Below are positions 51,640 to 60,976 of a stretch of 64,000 bases of DNA, piece after piece. Within the stretch, counting starts at the first letter, position 1; each line of letters starts with the position of its first letter. Below the pieces are notes generated by a model. That model searched no databases and was not told where the DNA came from. It was given only the letters and a program-made list of their open reading frames with translations. Position numbers and translations under genes: made by a program. Origin of the DNA: Fibrobacterota bacterium (GTDB lineage: Bacteria > Fibrobacterota > Chitinivibrionia > Chitinivibrionales > Chitinispirillaceae); assembly GCA_023436145.1 (NCBI GenBank), contig JAEZKP010000071.1, positions 52,451 to 116,450 of the forward strand, read 5' to 3'.

Positions 51640-53115
51640 ATGGGATCTGTTGAAAAAAAAACTGCCAGTCTTATCAAACTGTTCAGTAAAGACTCTGATT
51701 ATCCGGTTGTACGCGGAAGTTCCATTAACCGCGAAAATTCACTTGCATCCACAAGGCACCAATTCCCTTCACTTCCAGATATTGGTTGTGAACCTATGCA
51801 TATCAGTAATGAATATGAGCAGGCTTTATCTTGTGTAAAAAAAGGAGAACGGGTTGTTTTTGTTACTGGTAAAGCTGGCACCGGCAAATCCACTTTCATC
51901 CGTTTTCTTCGTAATACTCTGGGAACTGACATCCCGGTTGTAGCTCCCACCGGAATCGCAGCACTTAATGTGGGAGGACAGACAATACACTCGTTTTTTC
52001 AGCTCCCACCCCGTTTAATTAATCCTGAAGATATCAGGTTTCTAAGAAACCACCGGTTATTTGAAAGTCTTCGCATACTGATAATCGATGAGATTTCCAT
52101 GGTGCGTGCTGATCTTATGGATGCCATAGATCTATCGTTGCGTTTAAATACTGGCAGATCAGAACTTCCATTTGGAGGAGTACAGGTTGTACTGGTAGGT
52201 GACCTGCTGCAACTGCCTCCAGTAATAGCAACAGAACCGGAAATGCGATATCTTTATAGCAAATATCGAACTTCCTGCTTTCTGAGTGCAGAGTGTATTC
52301 AAAAACATCCTCCGGTGGTAATCGAATTAACCAGAGTTTTCCGGCAGCAGGATGAGCGTTTTGTCAAATTATTATCCGATATCCGGATAGGCAATTCCCT
52401 GGAATCCACTGTTTCTGTTATAAACACATGCTGTCTTAATCAGATCAATATTGCTGATAACGGAGCAATAACTTTAACAGCAGATAATGCATCAGCAAAC
52501 CGGATAAACAACCGTAAACTCGACCTTCTGCAGGGAGAACCGGTTGAATTTGAAGGAGTAATATCAGGCAGGTTCAACATCGAAGAAAACCGGCTGCCTT
52601 CACCCAGAATACTTAAAATTAAAGCCGGTGCCCGGGTCATGTTTACTAAAAATGACACGAACCACAGATGGGTAAACGGTACTTCCGGCACAGTTGTAAA
52701 ATGTACCGAATCAATCATTACCGTACAGACTTCCGGAGGAGTTTTCGATGTCAAACGTGAAAACTGGGAGACTTTACAGTATGTTTTCAATGAAAACTCC
52801 GGAAAAATTGTGGCCGAAACAATCGGAACATACACCCAGTTTCCACTGATGCTTGCCTGGGCAATTACTATACATAAAAGCCAGGGTAAAACCCTTGATA
52901 GTGTATTTATTGACCTTGGCACTGGTGCGTTTGCAGAGGGACAGGTTTATGTAGCACTCAGCAGATGCAAAACAATGGATGGGATATCCCTGAGAAGACC
53001 CCTCAGGATATCGGATGTAAAAATTGATGCTGTGATCGGAGAATTTTATTGCAGTCTGGCTGCCCGCACAAATGAGAATGGTACCGGCAGTTCATCTCAA
53101 TCTATTACCAAATAA
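51640..53115 (+). CDS. PIF1/RecD-type superfamily 1B helicase
   Basis: 491 residues; AGGAG precedes ATG 51640 by about six bases. A 55-residue basic N-terminus is followed by the helicase core: 'VFVTGKAGTGKSTFIR' (Walker A), 'PVVAPTGIAALNVGGQTIHSFFQLPP' (motif Ia), 'LIIDEISMVRADLMDAI' (Walker B), 'VVLVGDLLQLPPV' (motif III), 'VIELTRVFRQQDERFV' (motif IV), and 'AWAITIHKSQGKTLDSVFIDLG' with 'GQVYVALSRCKTMDGISL' (motifs V and VI). PIF1 enzymes unwind DNA 5' to 3' and clear G-quadruplexes and R-loops. The gene is the last of a rightward run. Confidence 0.93.
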   Translation: MGSVEKKTASLIKLFSKDSDYPVVRGSSINRENSLASTRHQFPSLPDIGCEPMHISNEYEQALSCVKKGERVVFVTGKAGTGKSTFIRFLRNTLGTDIPVVAPTGIAALNVGGQTIHSFFQLPPRLINPEDIRFLRNHRLFESLRILIIDEISMVRADLMDAIDLSLRLNTGRSELPFGGVQVVLVGDLLQLPPVIATEPEMRYLYSKYRTSCFLSAECIQKHPPVVIELTRVFRQQDERFVKLLSDIRIGNSLESTVSVINTCCLNQINIADNGAITLTADNASANRINNRKLDLLQGEPVEFEGVISGRFNIEENRLPSPRILKIKAGARVMFTKNDTNHRWVNGTSGTVVKCTESIITVQTSGGVFDVKRENWETLQYVFNENSGKIVAETIGTYTQFPLMLAWAITIHKSQGKTLDSVFIDLGTGAFAEGQVYVALSRCKTMDGISLRRPLRISDVKIDAVIGEFYCSLAARTNENGTGSSSQSITK

Positions 53116-53216
53116 TATTACTGATAAAATAGAATTGCTCCTTCCCGCGCTAAAAACGGTAAACCTTCCCTTTCTGATTTAATATTGCATTGAATTTTAA
53201 CATCAATTATCTTATC

Positions 53217-53235
53217 AGTTCTCTTTGAGAACTGC
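53217..53235. repeat. Short perfect hairpin upstream of the FadL-like pair
   Basis: CAGTTCTC (53217-53224) and GAGAACTG (53228-53235) pair perfectly around TTT. No T run follows. It lies about 100 bp after the helicase stop and 150 bp before the next gene, and could end the helicase transcript or be an operator in the following leader. Confidence 0.4.
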
Positions 53236-53387
53236 TACCTAACCGTTTTCAAAACAGCAACACGGTTTCAGTCTCGAAGGCTTCACTGAGTTAAATCAAT
53301 ATCATACATACAATTGTCGAAACTGATAGTTTTATATATCATCTCGATGCAGTTATAGTCTAATTGATTCTTCTTAAAGGAGTTATG

Positions 53388-54974
53388 ATGAAAAGACTGA
53401 TGTTTCTTATATGCTGCGCTGCCACTTTTACCAACCTCTCTGCTCAGAGTGCGGAATTTTCACTGAATAATATTACCAGCAGATTAGTGCCAAATACAGT
53501 GGATATCCGTTCCATAGGTATGGGAAAAACTGAAGTCGCAGCTAAATCCGGAAGCAATGCTCTTTTTACCAATCCCTCCTTACTGGCTCTTCAGGAGAAT
53601 GGGAGCATTAAATTAGGATCTGCACTCCACCTGGGATTAAAAAAAGATGAACGATTAGATGATTTAGCAGATTCAAACAATGCCGACCTAAAATACGGCT
53701 ACAAACCCAATTTTAAATTCACCAATATCTCTGCCTCCCTGCCATTGCATTTCCAATTACCATCCACAGCACTCTCTATCGCTTTTGGAGCGGGTTATCA
53801 GAATGCAATTGACCTCTCTTTTACCGAGTATAACAATCAGGAAATACAGGGAACTAGCGGAGTCATTTCAGAAGAGAACAAAACAAGATATACTGGTGGC
53901 TTAAATACAATTACTCCGGGTTTTGCAATTGGTATACTTGACAGGATTTCTGCCGGAATATCGCTGAATATCGGATTTGGGAAGATGATGTCCAAAACCA
54001 TAAGCGAATACAAAAACGCAATCGCTAAAGAAACATATGAATCGGTAATAACCGCAACAGGAAAGGCTTTTTTCCCAACCTTTGGACTTACCGGCAAACC
54101 AACGGAAAATCTGGCTATCGGAGTAAGCATTTCACCTTCTTATGAGTGGGAATGGGATGACATCGAGATGGAAATTGAGACCGATGAAGCCGATGAAGAA
54201 AGGGATTTGGATGGAGGTGAATTCACAATGCCCCTTAAATTCTCCATTGGCCTTGAATACCAGGTAACTCCTACTTTCACATTGGCCGTTGAATATCAGA
54301 CCAGACCATTTAGTGCTTTTGAATTCGATGCAGATAACATGGAAGATCTTTATGGATTGGGTTCTCTTGAGGCCTACATTAACCAGATCGATCTGAAAAA
54401 CGGCCACGTTCTACACTTGGGTGCAGAACTACTGGCTGGAAAAACTCCCCTGCGATTTGGATTCTTTCTGGAGCCTTATGCAATTACAGACATGGAGCTT
54501 ACCAGTGCTGGTAAAATCAGATTCGATGAAACACCAAATTATCTGATGGGCGGAACATTCGGGTTGGGAATTCCTATAGGAGATGCCGTTTTTATTGATG
54601 CAGCAGCACAATATGGACGTTTAAAAACAATCAATGAACACGCAATTACTTCAGTAAGGCAAAAAAAATATGAAAGTATAGACCATCTGATCAGAGTTGA
54701 TCTGGGTTTAAAAATCAACCTGCCTTCAATTAACACAATCAAGGCAGCTTCCCCGGCAAAGTCTTCTCCTGCACCAAAGAACACATTTCCGGAGAACCAA
54801 TCTTTTCCTTCACAAAGTACTCAACCTGATTACCAGTCTCAGCAGTATAATCAATCAGGCTACCCTTCATATCAGCAGATACCAGCCGAGAGCCCGGATT
54901 CCAATTCTTCCGGTAATCAAGGATCGTATGAATCAGGTGTTCCGTCTTTTGAAAATCAAAATTCCGGTTATTGA
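53388..54974 (+). CDS. FadL/OmpP1-like outer-membrane protein with Gln/Ser/Tyr-rich tail (paralogue 1)
   Basis: 528 residues; of two adjacent ATGs the second, 53388, has AAAGGAG at the better distance. A signal peptide (about 1-20) precedes a barrel of about 440 residues. 'PNTVDIRSIGMGKTEVAAKSGSNALFTNPSLLAL' is typical of the FadL/OmpP1 N-terminal hatch (here with the small, Gly/Ala-rich start shared with PorV-like barrels). After residue about 455 comes a low-complexity tail rich in Gln, Ser, Pro and Tyr (for example 'YQSQQYNQSGYPSYQQ'), which the neighbouring paralogue lacks. It is separated from that paralogue by 62 bp and probably shares its transcript. The ligand is unknown. Confidence 0.75.
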   Translation: MKRLMFLICCAATFTNLSAQSAEFSLNNITSRLVPNTVDIRSIGMGKTEVAAKSGSNALFTNPSLLALQENGSIKLGSALHLGLKKDERLDDLADSNNADLKYGYKPNFKFTNISASLPLHFQLPSTALSIAFGAGYQNAIDLSFTEYNNQEIQGTSGVISEENKTRYTGGLNTITPGFAIGILDRISAGISLNIGFGKMMSKTISEYKNAIAKETYESVITATGKAFFPTFGLTGKPTENLAIGVSISPSYEWEWDDIEMEIETDEADEERDLDGGEFTMPLKFSIGLEYQVTPTFTLAVEYQTRPFSAFEFDADNMEDLYGLGSLEAYINQIDLKNGHVLHLGAELLAGKTPLRFGFFLEPYAITDMELTSAGKIRFDETPNYLMGGTFGLGIPIGDAVFIDAAAQYGRLKTINEHAITSVRQKKYESIDHLIRVDLGLKINLPSINTIKAASPAKSSPAPKNTFPENQSFPSQSTQPDYQSQQYNQSGYPSYQQIPAESPDSNSSGNQGSYESGVPSFENQNSGY

Positions 54975-55036
54975 ATTTTGACAGCTAACAAATAAATAGT
55001 TAATCTTCCAGTATTTTTTCGTAAGGAAGTCTCTCT

Positions 55037-56467
55037 ATGAACAAACAACTGTTTCTGGTGTTCTGTGCAGCTTTTTTTTGCAGCACTTCTGCTCAGATCA
55101 ATTATATTCGCTTAATAGTACCGAATACGGTTGACATCCGTTCCATAGGAATGGGGAAAACCGAGTCTGCAGGTAACACCGGCAGCAACGCAATTTTCGG
55201 TAACCCTTCACTCTTAGCGCTCCAGCAGAATGGAACTGTAAAACTGGGATCTGCACTTCGCTTTGGTTTTATAAAAGATGAGTATAATGAAAAATTAAGT
55301 AATTCAACTAATGACGAAATAAAATCCGGTTACAAACCAAACTATAAATTTACCAATATATCAGCGGCAATTCCATTGCATTTAAATATGTCAATACCTT
55401 TTTCAATCGCTTTTGGAGCAGGGTACCATAATGCAATTGATCTGTCATATTCTCAATACTACAAAAGAGAGTCAATCGGGCTGGCCGATTTCTTCCAGGA
55501 TGAGGAAACAATCAGAGCTCGCGGTGGTTTAAATACCATTTCGCCCTCATTTGCATTCAGCTTTTTCAATTGTATCTCTGCAGGTGTCAGCATGCACATC
55601 GGATTTGGCAAAACAAGATCAGAATACATCTCCAGCCACTCTACTATTGTCACCGGAAGCGAATTAGAGAGCAATACAACAATTTATGGTAAGAGTTTTT
55701 CTTCCACATTTGGTCTTACCGGTAAACCAGTTAAGAATCTTACCCTGGGTACAAGCATTACTCCCCCGTATAAATGGACATGGTATGATATCGAAAAGAA
55801 AAGAAAAAGTAATAATACCAGGTACAACGATATAGAAATAGCTGGCGGAGAATTTACCATACCTCTTAAATTTTCTGTCAGCTGTGAATACCAGATTACA
55901 GAGAAATTTTCCATTGCAGTTGAATACCAGACCCGTCCATTTAAGTCATTTAAGCTGGATGCGGAAAAAGTTTCTTATGAATATGATTATGCAAATATCA
56001 CTTCTGATGACGACTTGAGCGATATGGAATCGATAATCAAGGAGATGGACTTAAAAAATGGACATGTACTTCATGCCGGAATTGAAATTTATGCAAACAA
56101 CATACCTTTTCGATTCGGTTTCTTTATCGAACCTTTTCCAACTACCTCTGAAGAGTTAAAAAATAACACGGTGAAACTTGTGGAAAAACCAAATAAAGAG
56201 ATTGGAGGTACTTTTGGATTCAGTGCCCCCGTAACCCAGGCTTTATTTTTAGAGTTGTCAGCTCAGTATGGACTGCTCAAATATATCGCTGTTGATTACA
56301 ATCTGTCAAACTCATCAAGATATAAAGAGTATGTCACAAAGAACCATAATCTGAGGGTGGATCTGGGCTTCAGAGTTGATCTTCCTGCATTTCCACTGGA
56401 TAAGTCTGCAGAAACCAGCAGATCCCCTTCGACCGGAGAACTTTTCTGCTTCAATCACCAGAATTAA
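55037..56467 (+). CDS. FadL/OmpP1-like outer-membrane protein (paralogue 2)
   Basis: 476 residues with a signal peptide (about 1-19); TAAGGAAG precedes the ATG. It aligns with the previous gene along its whole barrel: 'VPNTVDIRSIGMGKTESAGNTGSNAIFGNPSLLALQQNGTVKLGSA', 'AFGAGYHNAIDLSYS', 'FTIPLKFSVSCEYQIT' and 'DLKNGHVLHAGIEI' all have direct equivalents. It ends shortly after the barrel and has no low-complexity tail. A tandem duplication followed by divergence is the simplest history. A strong terminator at 56502-56530 ends the unit. Confidence 0.78.
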   Translation: MNKQLFLVFCAAFFCSTSAQINYIRLIVPNTVDIRSIGMGKTESAGNTGSNAIFGNPSLLALQQNGTVKLGSALRFGFIKDEYNEKLSNSTNDEIKSGYKPNYKFTNISAAIPLHLNMSIPFSIAFGAGYHNAIDLSYSQYYKRESIGLADFFQDEETIRARGGLNTISPSFAFSFFNCISAGVSMHIGFGKTRSEYISSHSTIVTGSELESNTTIYGKSFSSTFGLTGKPVKNLTLGTSITPPYKWTWYDIEKKRKSNNTRYNDIEIAGGEFTIPLKFSVSCEYQITEKFSIAVEYQTRPFKSFKLDAEKVSYEYDYANITSDDDLSDMESIIKEMDLKNGHVLHAGIEIYANNIPFRFGFFIEPFPTTSEELKNNTVKLVEKPNKEIGGTFGFSAPVTQALFLELSAQYGLLKYIAVDYNLSNSSRYKEYVTKNHNLRVDLGFRVDLPAFPLDKSAETSRSPSTGELFCFNHQN

Positions 56468-56501
56468 ACCGCCGCTTTGTTCATTGCCAGTATCGAACTT
56501 T

Positions 56502-56530
56502 AAGACCTGCATCCGCAGGTCTTTATTTTT
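56502..56530 (+). terminator. Rho-independent terminator after the FadL-like pair
   Basis: AAGACCTGC (56502-56510), loop ATCC, GCAGGTCTT (56515-56523): a perfect nine-base-pair GC-containing stem followed by TATTTTT. It lies 35 bases after the stop codon. Confidence 0.92.
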
Positions 56531-56823
56531 AATAACCATCCCACCTGCTGATATTTTTCATTTCACCTATAAAATCTGTCAAAACAGGTCTTGCCAAAAG
56601 AATCTTTTTCTGATATAATGAATGTTAAATGATTTGCTTGATGCAGTGCTTTTTATAAGTTCCCCGTATGCAGGTATTCCGAATCGGATAGTCCACTGTT
56701 GCAAGGTGAGTGGATATGGAGGGAGACGCCAGGATGCATCTCCCCCATACCTGTATTTTTTGCTTTTACATAATAAGAGGTATCTTCCAGTTTCTGCATC
56801 AGATATTTTGGGGGATAATAAAA
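56531..56823. other. Interval without recognised gene
   Basis: About 290 bp. Reading frames on both strands span it but none has a ribosome site or recognisable protein. An imperfect hairpin with arms GGGAGA and TCTCCC lies around 56721-56744. A decayed gene cannot be excluded. Confidence 0.35.
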
Positions 56824-56870
56824 AAGCTCTGCAAATCATTATATTTTAACGATTTACAGAGCTTGTTTTT
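56824..56870. terminator. Bidirectional terminator next to tRNA-Pro
   Basis: AAGCTCTGCAAAT (56824-56836) pairs with ATTTACAGAGCTT (56852-56864) with one non-Watson-Crick position. T runs follow the stem on both strands (GTTTTT on plus, TTTTTT-like on minus). It lies immediately past the 3' end of the leftward tRNA-Pro gene, which it should terminate. Confidence 0.8.
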
Positions 56871-56873
56871 CAA

Positions 56874-56947
56874 TCGGAGTGACTGGATTTGAACCAGCGA
56901 CCACTTGAACCCCATTCAAGTACGCTACCAGGCTGCGCTACACTCCG
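56874..56947 (-). tRNA. tRNA-Pro (anticodon GGG)
   Basis: On the minus strand CGGAGTG and CACTCCG form the acceptor stem with discriminator A. The anticodon stem CTTGA/TCAAG encloses ATGGGGT, giving anticodon GGG. The T-arm GCTGG TTCAAAT CCAGT carries the TTCAA signature, and the D-arm AGCCTGGTAGCG is typical of proline tRNAs. CCA is not encoded. Confidence 0.96.
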
Positions 56948-57014
56948 ATAAAGAGTTCCTAAAAATAAATCCTGTCCTCAGCCAAGGCAAGGATTGTTTT
57001 ACCTTTAATTTTTA

Positions 57015-57218
57015 CTACTTCTTATTACCCATGCCCTTGGCTACCGCCCAGAGAAATGCAGCGATTCCAAAAACCAGTACTATCACCGAACCTATAATAA
57101 TTTTCTGAGTCGTTCGCCCAAAACTTCCCAGATACTTTCCAACCCACTCACCCGCAGCACTTATCTGATCCAGCCTTTTCTCCACAAACTCATTTATATC
57201 CATCTCTTTTCTGGCCAT
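57015..57218 (-). CDS. Small single-pass membrane protein, function unknown
   Basis: 67 residues from ATG 57218, preceded by AAAGGGGGA at good spacing. An amphipathic N-terminal half ('DINEFVEKRLDQISAAGEWVGKYLGSFGRTTQK') leads into one transmembrane helix (about 39-60, IIIGSVIVLVFGIAAFLWAV) and a short basic end. The strong ribosome site and clear topology support a real gene. No family is recognised. It lies between the tRNA-Pro gene and the Hsp20 genes, on the same strand as both. Confidence 0.65.
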   Translation of the reverse strand: MARKEMDINEFVEKRLDQISAAGEWVGKYLGSFGRTTQKIIIGSVIVLVFGIAAFLWAVAKGMGNKK

Positions 57219-57382
57219 CACTATCCCCCTTTAAACAAAAACTACCAGTCTGCCTGAATAATTAAAGTACATATTTTTTTCGTCTGTGTCAAGAGGCAAC
57301 TGAATATCTTTGCATCTTTGAGAGATTATTTCTGTCCTTTGGAGGAAATGATGGTCAAATCAGAAAATTTGAATAAATATAC

Positions 57383-57781
57383 CTATGCACTGATCTGAAT
57401 TTTGCGGGGTTTTACCTCTTCTCTTCTGGGCATAATAATCTCCAACACCCCATTCTCCATTTTACCCGAAATGTTGTTTTTGTCAAATTCTTCACTTATT
57501 GAAAAAGCCCGGTAATAGTTTCCCACTTCAAATTCCTTAACCATGCTTTTTCCCTCAGGTTCTTTAAAAGAGATTTTTCCTTTAATTGACAATATATTGT
57601 TTTCATCGACTTCGATACTCACATCACCTTTTCGCACCCCCGGCACATCCACACTGAAAATCAGTGCTTCACGGTTGTCGTATATGTTGACATCGGGTGA
57701 AAATGAGTTGGATGGTGATATAAGCTGCTCAATAGAAGAATTACCAACCGGCACCTGTTCTCTTTTTCCTTTCTCAGTCAT
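57383..57781 (-). CDS. Small heat-shock protein Hsp20 (copy 2)
   Basis: 132 residues from ATG 57781; AAAGGGGGA precedes it by about seven bases. The alpha-crystallin domain (about 33-130) runs from 'DVNIYDNREALIFSVDVPGVRKGDVSIEVDENNILSIKGK' to 'NGVLEIIMPRREEVKPRKIQI', the latter being the GvLxIxxP signature. As a holdase chaperone it binds unfolding proteins under stress. It is 19 bp downstream of a second hsp20 gene with which it shares the domain but only moderate sequence identity, and probably forms one operon with it. Confidence 0.95.
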   Translation of the reverse strand: MTEKGKREQVPVGNSSIEQLISPSNSFSPDVNIYDNREALIFSVDVPGVRKGDVSIEVDENNILSIKGKISFKEPEGKSMVKEFEVGNYYRAFSISEEFDKNNISGKMENGVLEIIMPRREEVKPRKIQISA

Positions 57782-57799
57782 AAACACTCCCCCTTTATG

Positions 57800-58219
57800 T
57801 TAGATTTCCACAGCAATCTGTCTAGGTTTTGCTTCCTCTGTTTTTGGAAGAGAAATACTTAACATGCCATCTTCAAATTTTGCCTTGATATCACTACTTT
57901 TTATGGACATGGGAACCCTGATTATCTTCTCGAAATCCCCCTGAGGCTGCTCCTGCCTCAAAAGTTCAGATTGTCCATACTTTTTAGGCTCACGCTTTCC
58001 GGTAATAGTTAAAGCCCCATCCTGGTAATTAATTTCAATATTTTCTTTGGTGACTCCGGGAATCTCAGCAACCACGTAAAGCACATCTCTGGAGTCATAA
58101 AGATTTACCAGTGGAAACTCAAATTCGGTTGTGCCAAAAAAAGGAACCCGCGAGAACATCTTGTCCATCATTCTGCGCATTCTCTCAAACTCCCGCATAG
58201 GATCACTAACCCATTGCAT
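57800..58219 (-). CDS. Small heat-shock protein Hsp20 (copy 1)
   Basis: 139 residues from ATG 58219. A longer reading to 58249 includes the ribosome site AAAGGGA within it, so the shorter start is preferred. The N-terminus 'DPMREFERMRRMMDKMFSRVPFF' is typical, and the alpha-crystallin domain (about 35-138) ends with 'DGMLSISLPKTEEAKPRQIAV', containing the GmLxIxLPK signature. It is the first gene of the hsp20 pair. A promoter is visible 33 bases upstream of the start; no CIRCE operator (the HrcA site) is present, so control must be by another route. Confidence 0.96.
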   Translation of the reverse strand: MQWVSDPMREFERMRRMMDKMFSRVPFFGTTEFEFPLVNLYDSRDVLYVVAEIPGVTKENIEINYQDGALTITGKREPKKYGQSELLRQEQPQGDFEKIIRVPMSIKSSDIKAKFEDGMLSISLPKTEEAKPRQIAVEI

Positions 58220-58251
58220 AGCATCCCTTTCTTTTAAGGTTAACCACATAT

Positions 58252-58280
58252 ACTATACAGACCGATTAATGATGCTACAA
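58252..58280 (-). promoter_or_regulatory. Sigma70-like promoter of the hsp20 pair
   Basis: On the minus strand TTGTAG (58280-58275) and TATAGT (58257-58252) are separated by 17 bases. The predicted transcript starts about 25 bases before the ATG at 58219, leaving room for the ribosome site. Confidence 0.6.
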
Positions 58281-58394
58281 AAAGCATACCAGCAATAAAT
58301 ATAAGGATTACACCGGTAAAGCTAACCCGGAAGGAGAAACACGACATGAACAACAGATTGAAATCACTGGCAGAACACAAAGGTGATCATCAAA

Positions 58395-59792
58395 CTATGC
58401 TCTCACCATACATTTATTTCGCCACCCCCCATTATGCCATCTGAAAAAAATCACCAGCCCCCTTATCCACTCATCAGCAGCCAAAGCGATCCAGATTCCC
58501 AAAAGACCCCATTGTAAAGCTATCCCGAATATATAAGCGAATACCACCCCTATTCCCCACATGAAAATCATACCCACATAAACCGGGAAACGCACATCCC
58601 CCGCTCCTTTCAATGCCGGAATGATTATCACATTAAAAGCTCTTCCAGGTTCATGAATCAATGCTACTATAAGCACCATATACACCAGTCCCTGGACTGT
58701 TTCATTGTTTGTAAAAAGATGCACTAAAGGCACCTGTGCAATTTTTGTCACAATCACCAATGAAAGTGAGATTAAGAAACCGACCAGAAAATAGCGGTAA
58801 ACTTTACGGTGCGCCTCATCCTGACGTCCAGCACCCACCAGATACCCCACTTTTATCTGCGCTCCATTACCAATGGAAATAGAGGTGATGAAAACATAGC
58901 GAAGAAGCGTCAGTGAGTAAACCGTTGCAGCCATGGCTTCTGTTCCCAGTGCTGCAATCATGCCCATAATTACAATCTGTCCTACGTTATAGGAGATATT
59001 CTCCCCTGCTGATGGCACTCCGATGGAGAGGATCTGACGAATCACTTTCCCCGAGATTTTGAGAATCTGACGGAAAGGAATGTGAATATCATGATGTCTG
59101 ATTACCATAATAATCATTATCAGGCAAGCTATAGCCTGACTTGCAGCAGTTGACCAGGCCACTCCCGGTACACCAAATACAGGCAAGCCAAAAGGACCGT
59201 AAATAGCCACATAATTTCCTGCCACATTGAGAAATAACGCAATGATATTAACAATCATAGGTTGATACGTGTAACCATAGGTTCTCAGGATGGTGGAAAA
59301 AACTATTCCCAAAGCCACAAATACCGAAGTTGATCCGTAAATGGTGAGAAACTGCCAGGCAAAACGGTGAACATCCGCATCCAGTTTATATAAGTTGAGT
59401 ATAGCGTTTGCCGATAAAGACATCCATACACTAAGCACAACCGAGAAAAGAAAAACGAGCTGAAGGCTTCCCAGACTAACTAATCCGGCATCCCTTTCTT
59501 TTCGGGCACCAAGGTATTGAGAAATTAAAATGCCCGCACCAGATGCAACCATCAGGTATAAGAGCTGTAAAAAGAAAATAAATTGATTTATCAGACCGAC
59601 CGCCGCAACCGCTTTCTCTGAGTACCCACTTAACATGAATACATCAACGCTGCTAAGGCTTATTCGAATGAGGTTCTCCACCAGAATTGGCCAGCTTAAA
59701 GCCAAAAGACCAATTTCCACTCTTTTTTTATGGAGGTCTGGTACTGTCCGTATTATCTTTTGCTTATTTTCGACCACATGAGGCAAAGCCAT
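58395..59792 (-). CDS. MATE-family efflux transporter
   Basis: 465 residues with twelve hydrophobic segments, the normal family size. 'LSWPILVENLIRISLSSVDVFMLSGYSEKAVAAVGLINQF' and the repeat-like second half starting 'IGVPSAGENISYNVGQIVIMGMIAALGTEAMAATVYSLTLLRYVF' are the paired MATE domains (PF01554). Such carriers export drugs or metabolites using Na+ or H+ gradients. Substrate specificity is unknown. It is upstream of, and in the same direction as, the hsp20 genes, but the promoter between them suggests independent control. Confidence 0.93.
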   Translation of the reverse strand: MALPHVVENKQKIIRTVPDLHKKRVEIGLLALSWPILVENLIRISLSSVDVFMLSGYSEKAVAAVGLINQFIFFLQLLYLMVASGAGILISQYLGARKERDAGLVSLGSLQLVFLFSVVLSVWMSLSANAILNLYKLDADVHRFAWQFLTIYGSTSVFVALGIVFSTILRTYGYTYQPMIVNIIALFLNVAGNYVAIYGPFGLPVFGVPGVAWSTAASQAIACLIMIIMVIRHHDIHIPFRQILKISGKVIRQILSIGVPSAGENISYNVGQIVIMGMIAALGTEAMAATVYSLTLLRYVFITSISIGNGAQIKVGYLVGAGRQDEAHRKVYRYFLVGFLISLSLVIVTKIAQVPLVHLFTNNETVQGLVYMVLIVALIHEPGRAFNVIIIPALKGAGDVRFPVYVGMIFMWGIGVVFAYIFGIALQWGLLGIWIALAADEWIRGLVIFFRWHNGGWRNKCMVRA

Positions 59793-59982
59793 AACTGTAA
59801 GCCTGTTTCAGGAAAAATTAATTTATCCATTCAGAAAGGTATGCCAAAATACATTATGCACAACACTCTTTCTTGCAGTAACCACAAACAGCAGGCCATT
59901 TGCTAATAGATCAAAAAGTGTTTTGCAGTTAATTTCAACTTTTCTGTTCCAAAAGTATATTTCAATTAAAAAAAGGAACCGT

Positions 59983-60939
59983 ATGAGTATTTATGTCTTA
60001 TTAGCTGTATGCATTCTGGTACTGCTGGCCTGGGGATATTATATCTGTCTTTCTCAGGAAAAAAACACGTTCAAGCCAGAAGGGGAAAATTTTCTCCAAC
60101 TGTCTCAGGGAATGACCAGCTATGAGCTTTGCGGTCCGGAAAATGCCCCACTCATTGTTTTGATTCATGGCGGCACAATTCCGATGTGTACCTGGAATGA
60201 ACAAGTGAATAAATTTACCGAAGCAGGTTTTCGTGTCTTAAGGTACGATCAGTACGGAAGAGGTGGTTCGCAAAGACTCTCTACACCCTATAACCGGCAA
60301 GTGTTCTCAGATCAGCTCCACGATCTGCTAAACTCCCTTAATATACACCAGCCAGTTCACCTGCTTGGTCCAAGCTTCGGTGGGGCAATCTCTGTTACCT
60401 TTGCATCCCGTTTTCCACAGCGGGTAAATTCGATTGTGCTGATTTCTCCTGTCCTTGATCTTTTACACAGTGATTCTTCGTTGCTCCTGCCAATTAAAAT
60501 ATGCACTATCCCAATATTTGGCGATTTTTTCTTCAGAGTGTTCATCAAGAAAAAAATGATTAATAGAGGGCTTGAACTTATTTCCGACTCTCTATGTAAA
60601 ACAATTTTTCTTAACCAGTTTACAATTAAAGGAACTGAGAGAAGCCTGTTATCAGCATTTCGCAGCGACGCCTACGGTAATTACCATCAGGAGACATTAT
60701 TAACCGGCAAAATAGTCAAAAACATCCTTCTGGTGAGAGGTAAAAATGATAAAGAAGTAACCGGGAAAATGATAAATAAAGTTAAGGATGATCTTCCTGG
60801 TTGCAGATTTGTTGAACTGGAAACTGCCGGACACTCCCCATTTTCCGGTGAAAACGGTTCTGCATTTACAAGAACTCTGATTGAATATTTTAAAGAATGC
60901 GAACATAATCCAGCCTCAATAACCAAGCCTGGCATCTAA
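59983..60939 (+). CDS. Membrane-anchored alpha/beta hydrolase
   Basis: 318 residues from ATG 59983, which AAAAGGA precedes by about five bases; the earlier in-frame ATG at 59923 is less likely. An N-terminal transmembrane helix (about 3-21) anchors an alpha/beta hydrolase fold: 'IVLIHGGTIPMCTWNEQ' (oxyanion HG), 'VLRYDQYGRGGSQR', nucleophile Ser in 'LLGPSFGGAISV', and His in 'ETAGHSPFSGE'. The fold matches many esterases and hydrolases and no substrate can be inferred. It converges on the FMN-binding gene. Confidence 0.85.
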   Translation: MSIYVLLAVCILVLLAWGYYICLSQEKNTFKPEGENFLQLSQGMTSYELCGPENAPLIVLIHGGTIPMCTWNEQVNKFTEAGFRVLRYDQYGRGGSQRLSTPYNRQVFSDQLHDLLNSLNIHQPVHLLGPSFGGAISVTFASRFPQRVNSIVLISPVLDLLHSDSSLLLPIKICTIPIFGDFFFRVFIKKKMINRGLELISDSLCKTIFLNQFTIKGTERSLLSAFRSDAYGNYHQETLLTGKIVKNILLVRGKNDKEVTGKMINKVKDDLPGCRFVELETAGHSPFSGENGSAFTRTLIEYFKECEHNPASITKPGI

Positions 60940-60976
60940 AACTGCCGGAAAAGTTTACCAGAACCGGGGTTCTCAT

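Noticed and set aside
56579..56849. Short ORFs on both strands between terminator and tRNA-Pro
   Set aside because: Mutually overlapping, no ribosome site, no recognised family; the interval is left as unassigned.
58220..58394. CIRCE (HrcA) operator before the hsp20 genes
   Set aside because: The TTAGCACTC/GAGTGCTAA pair is absent; only ordinary promoter boxes are seen.
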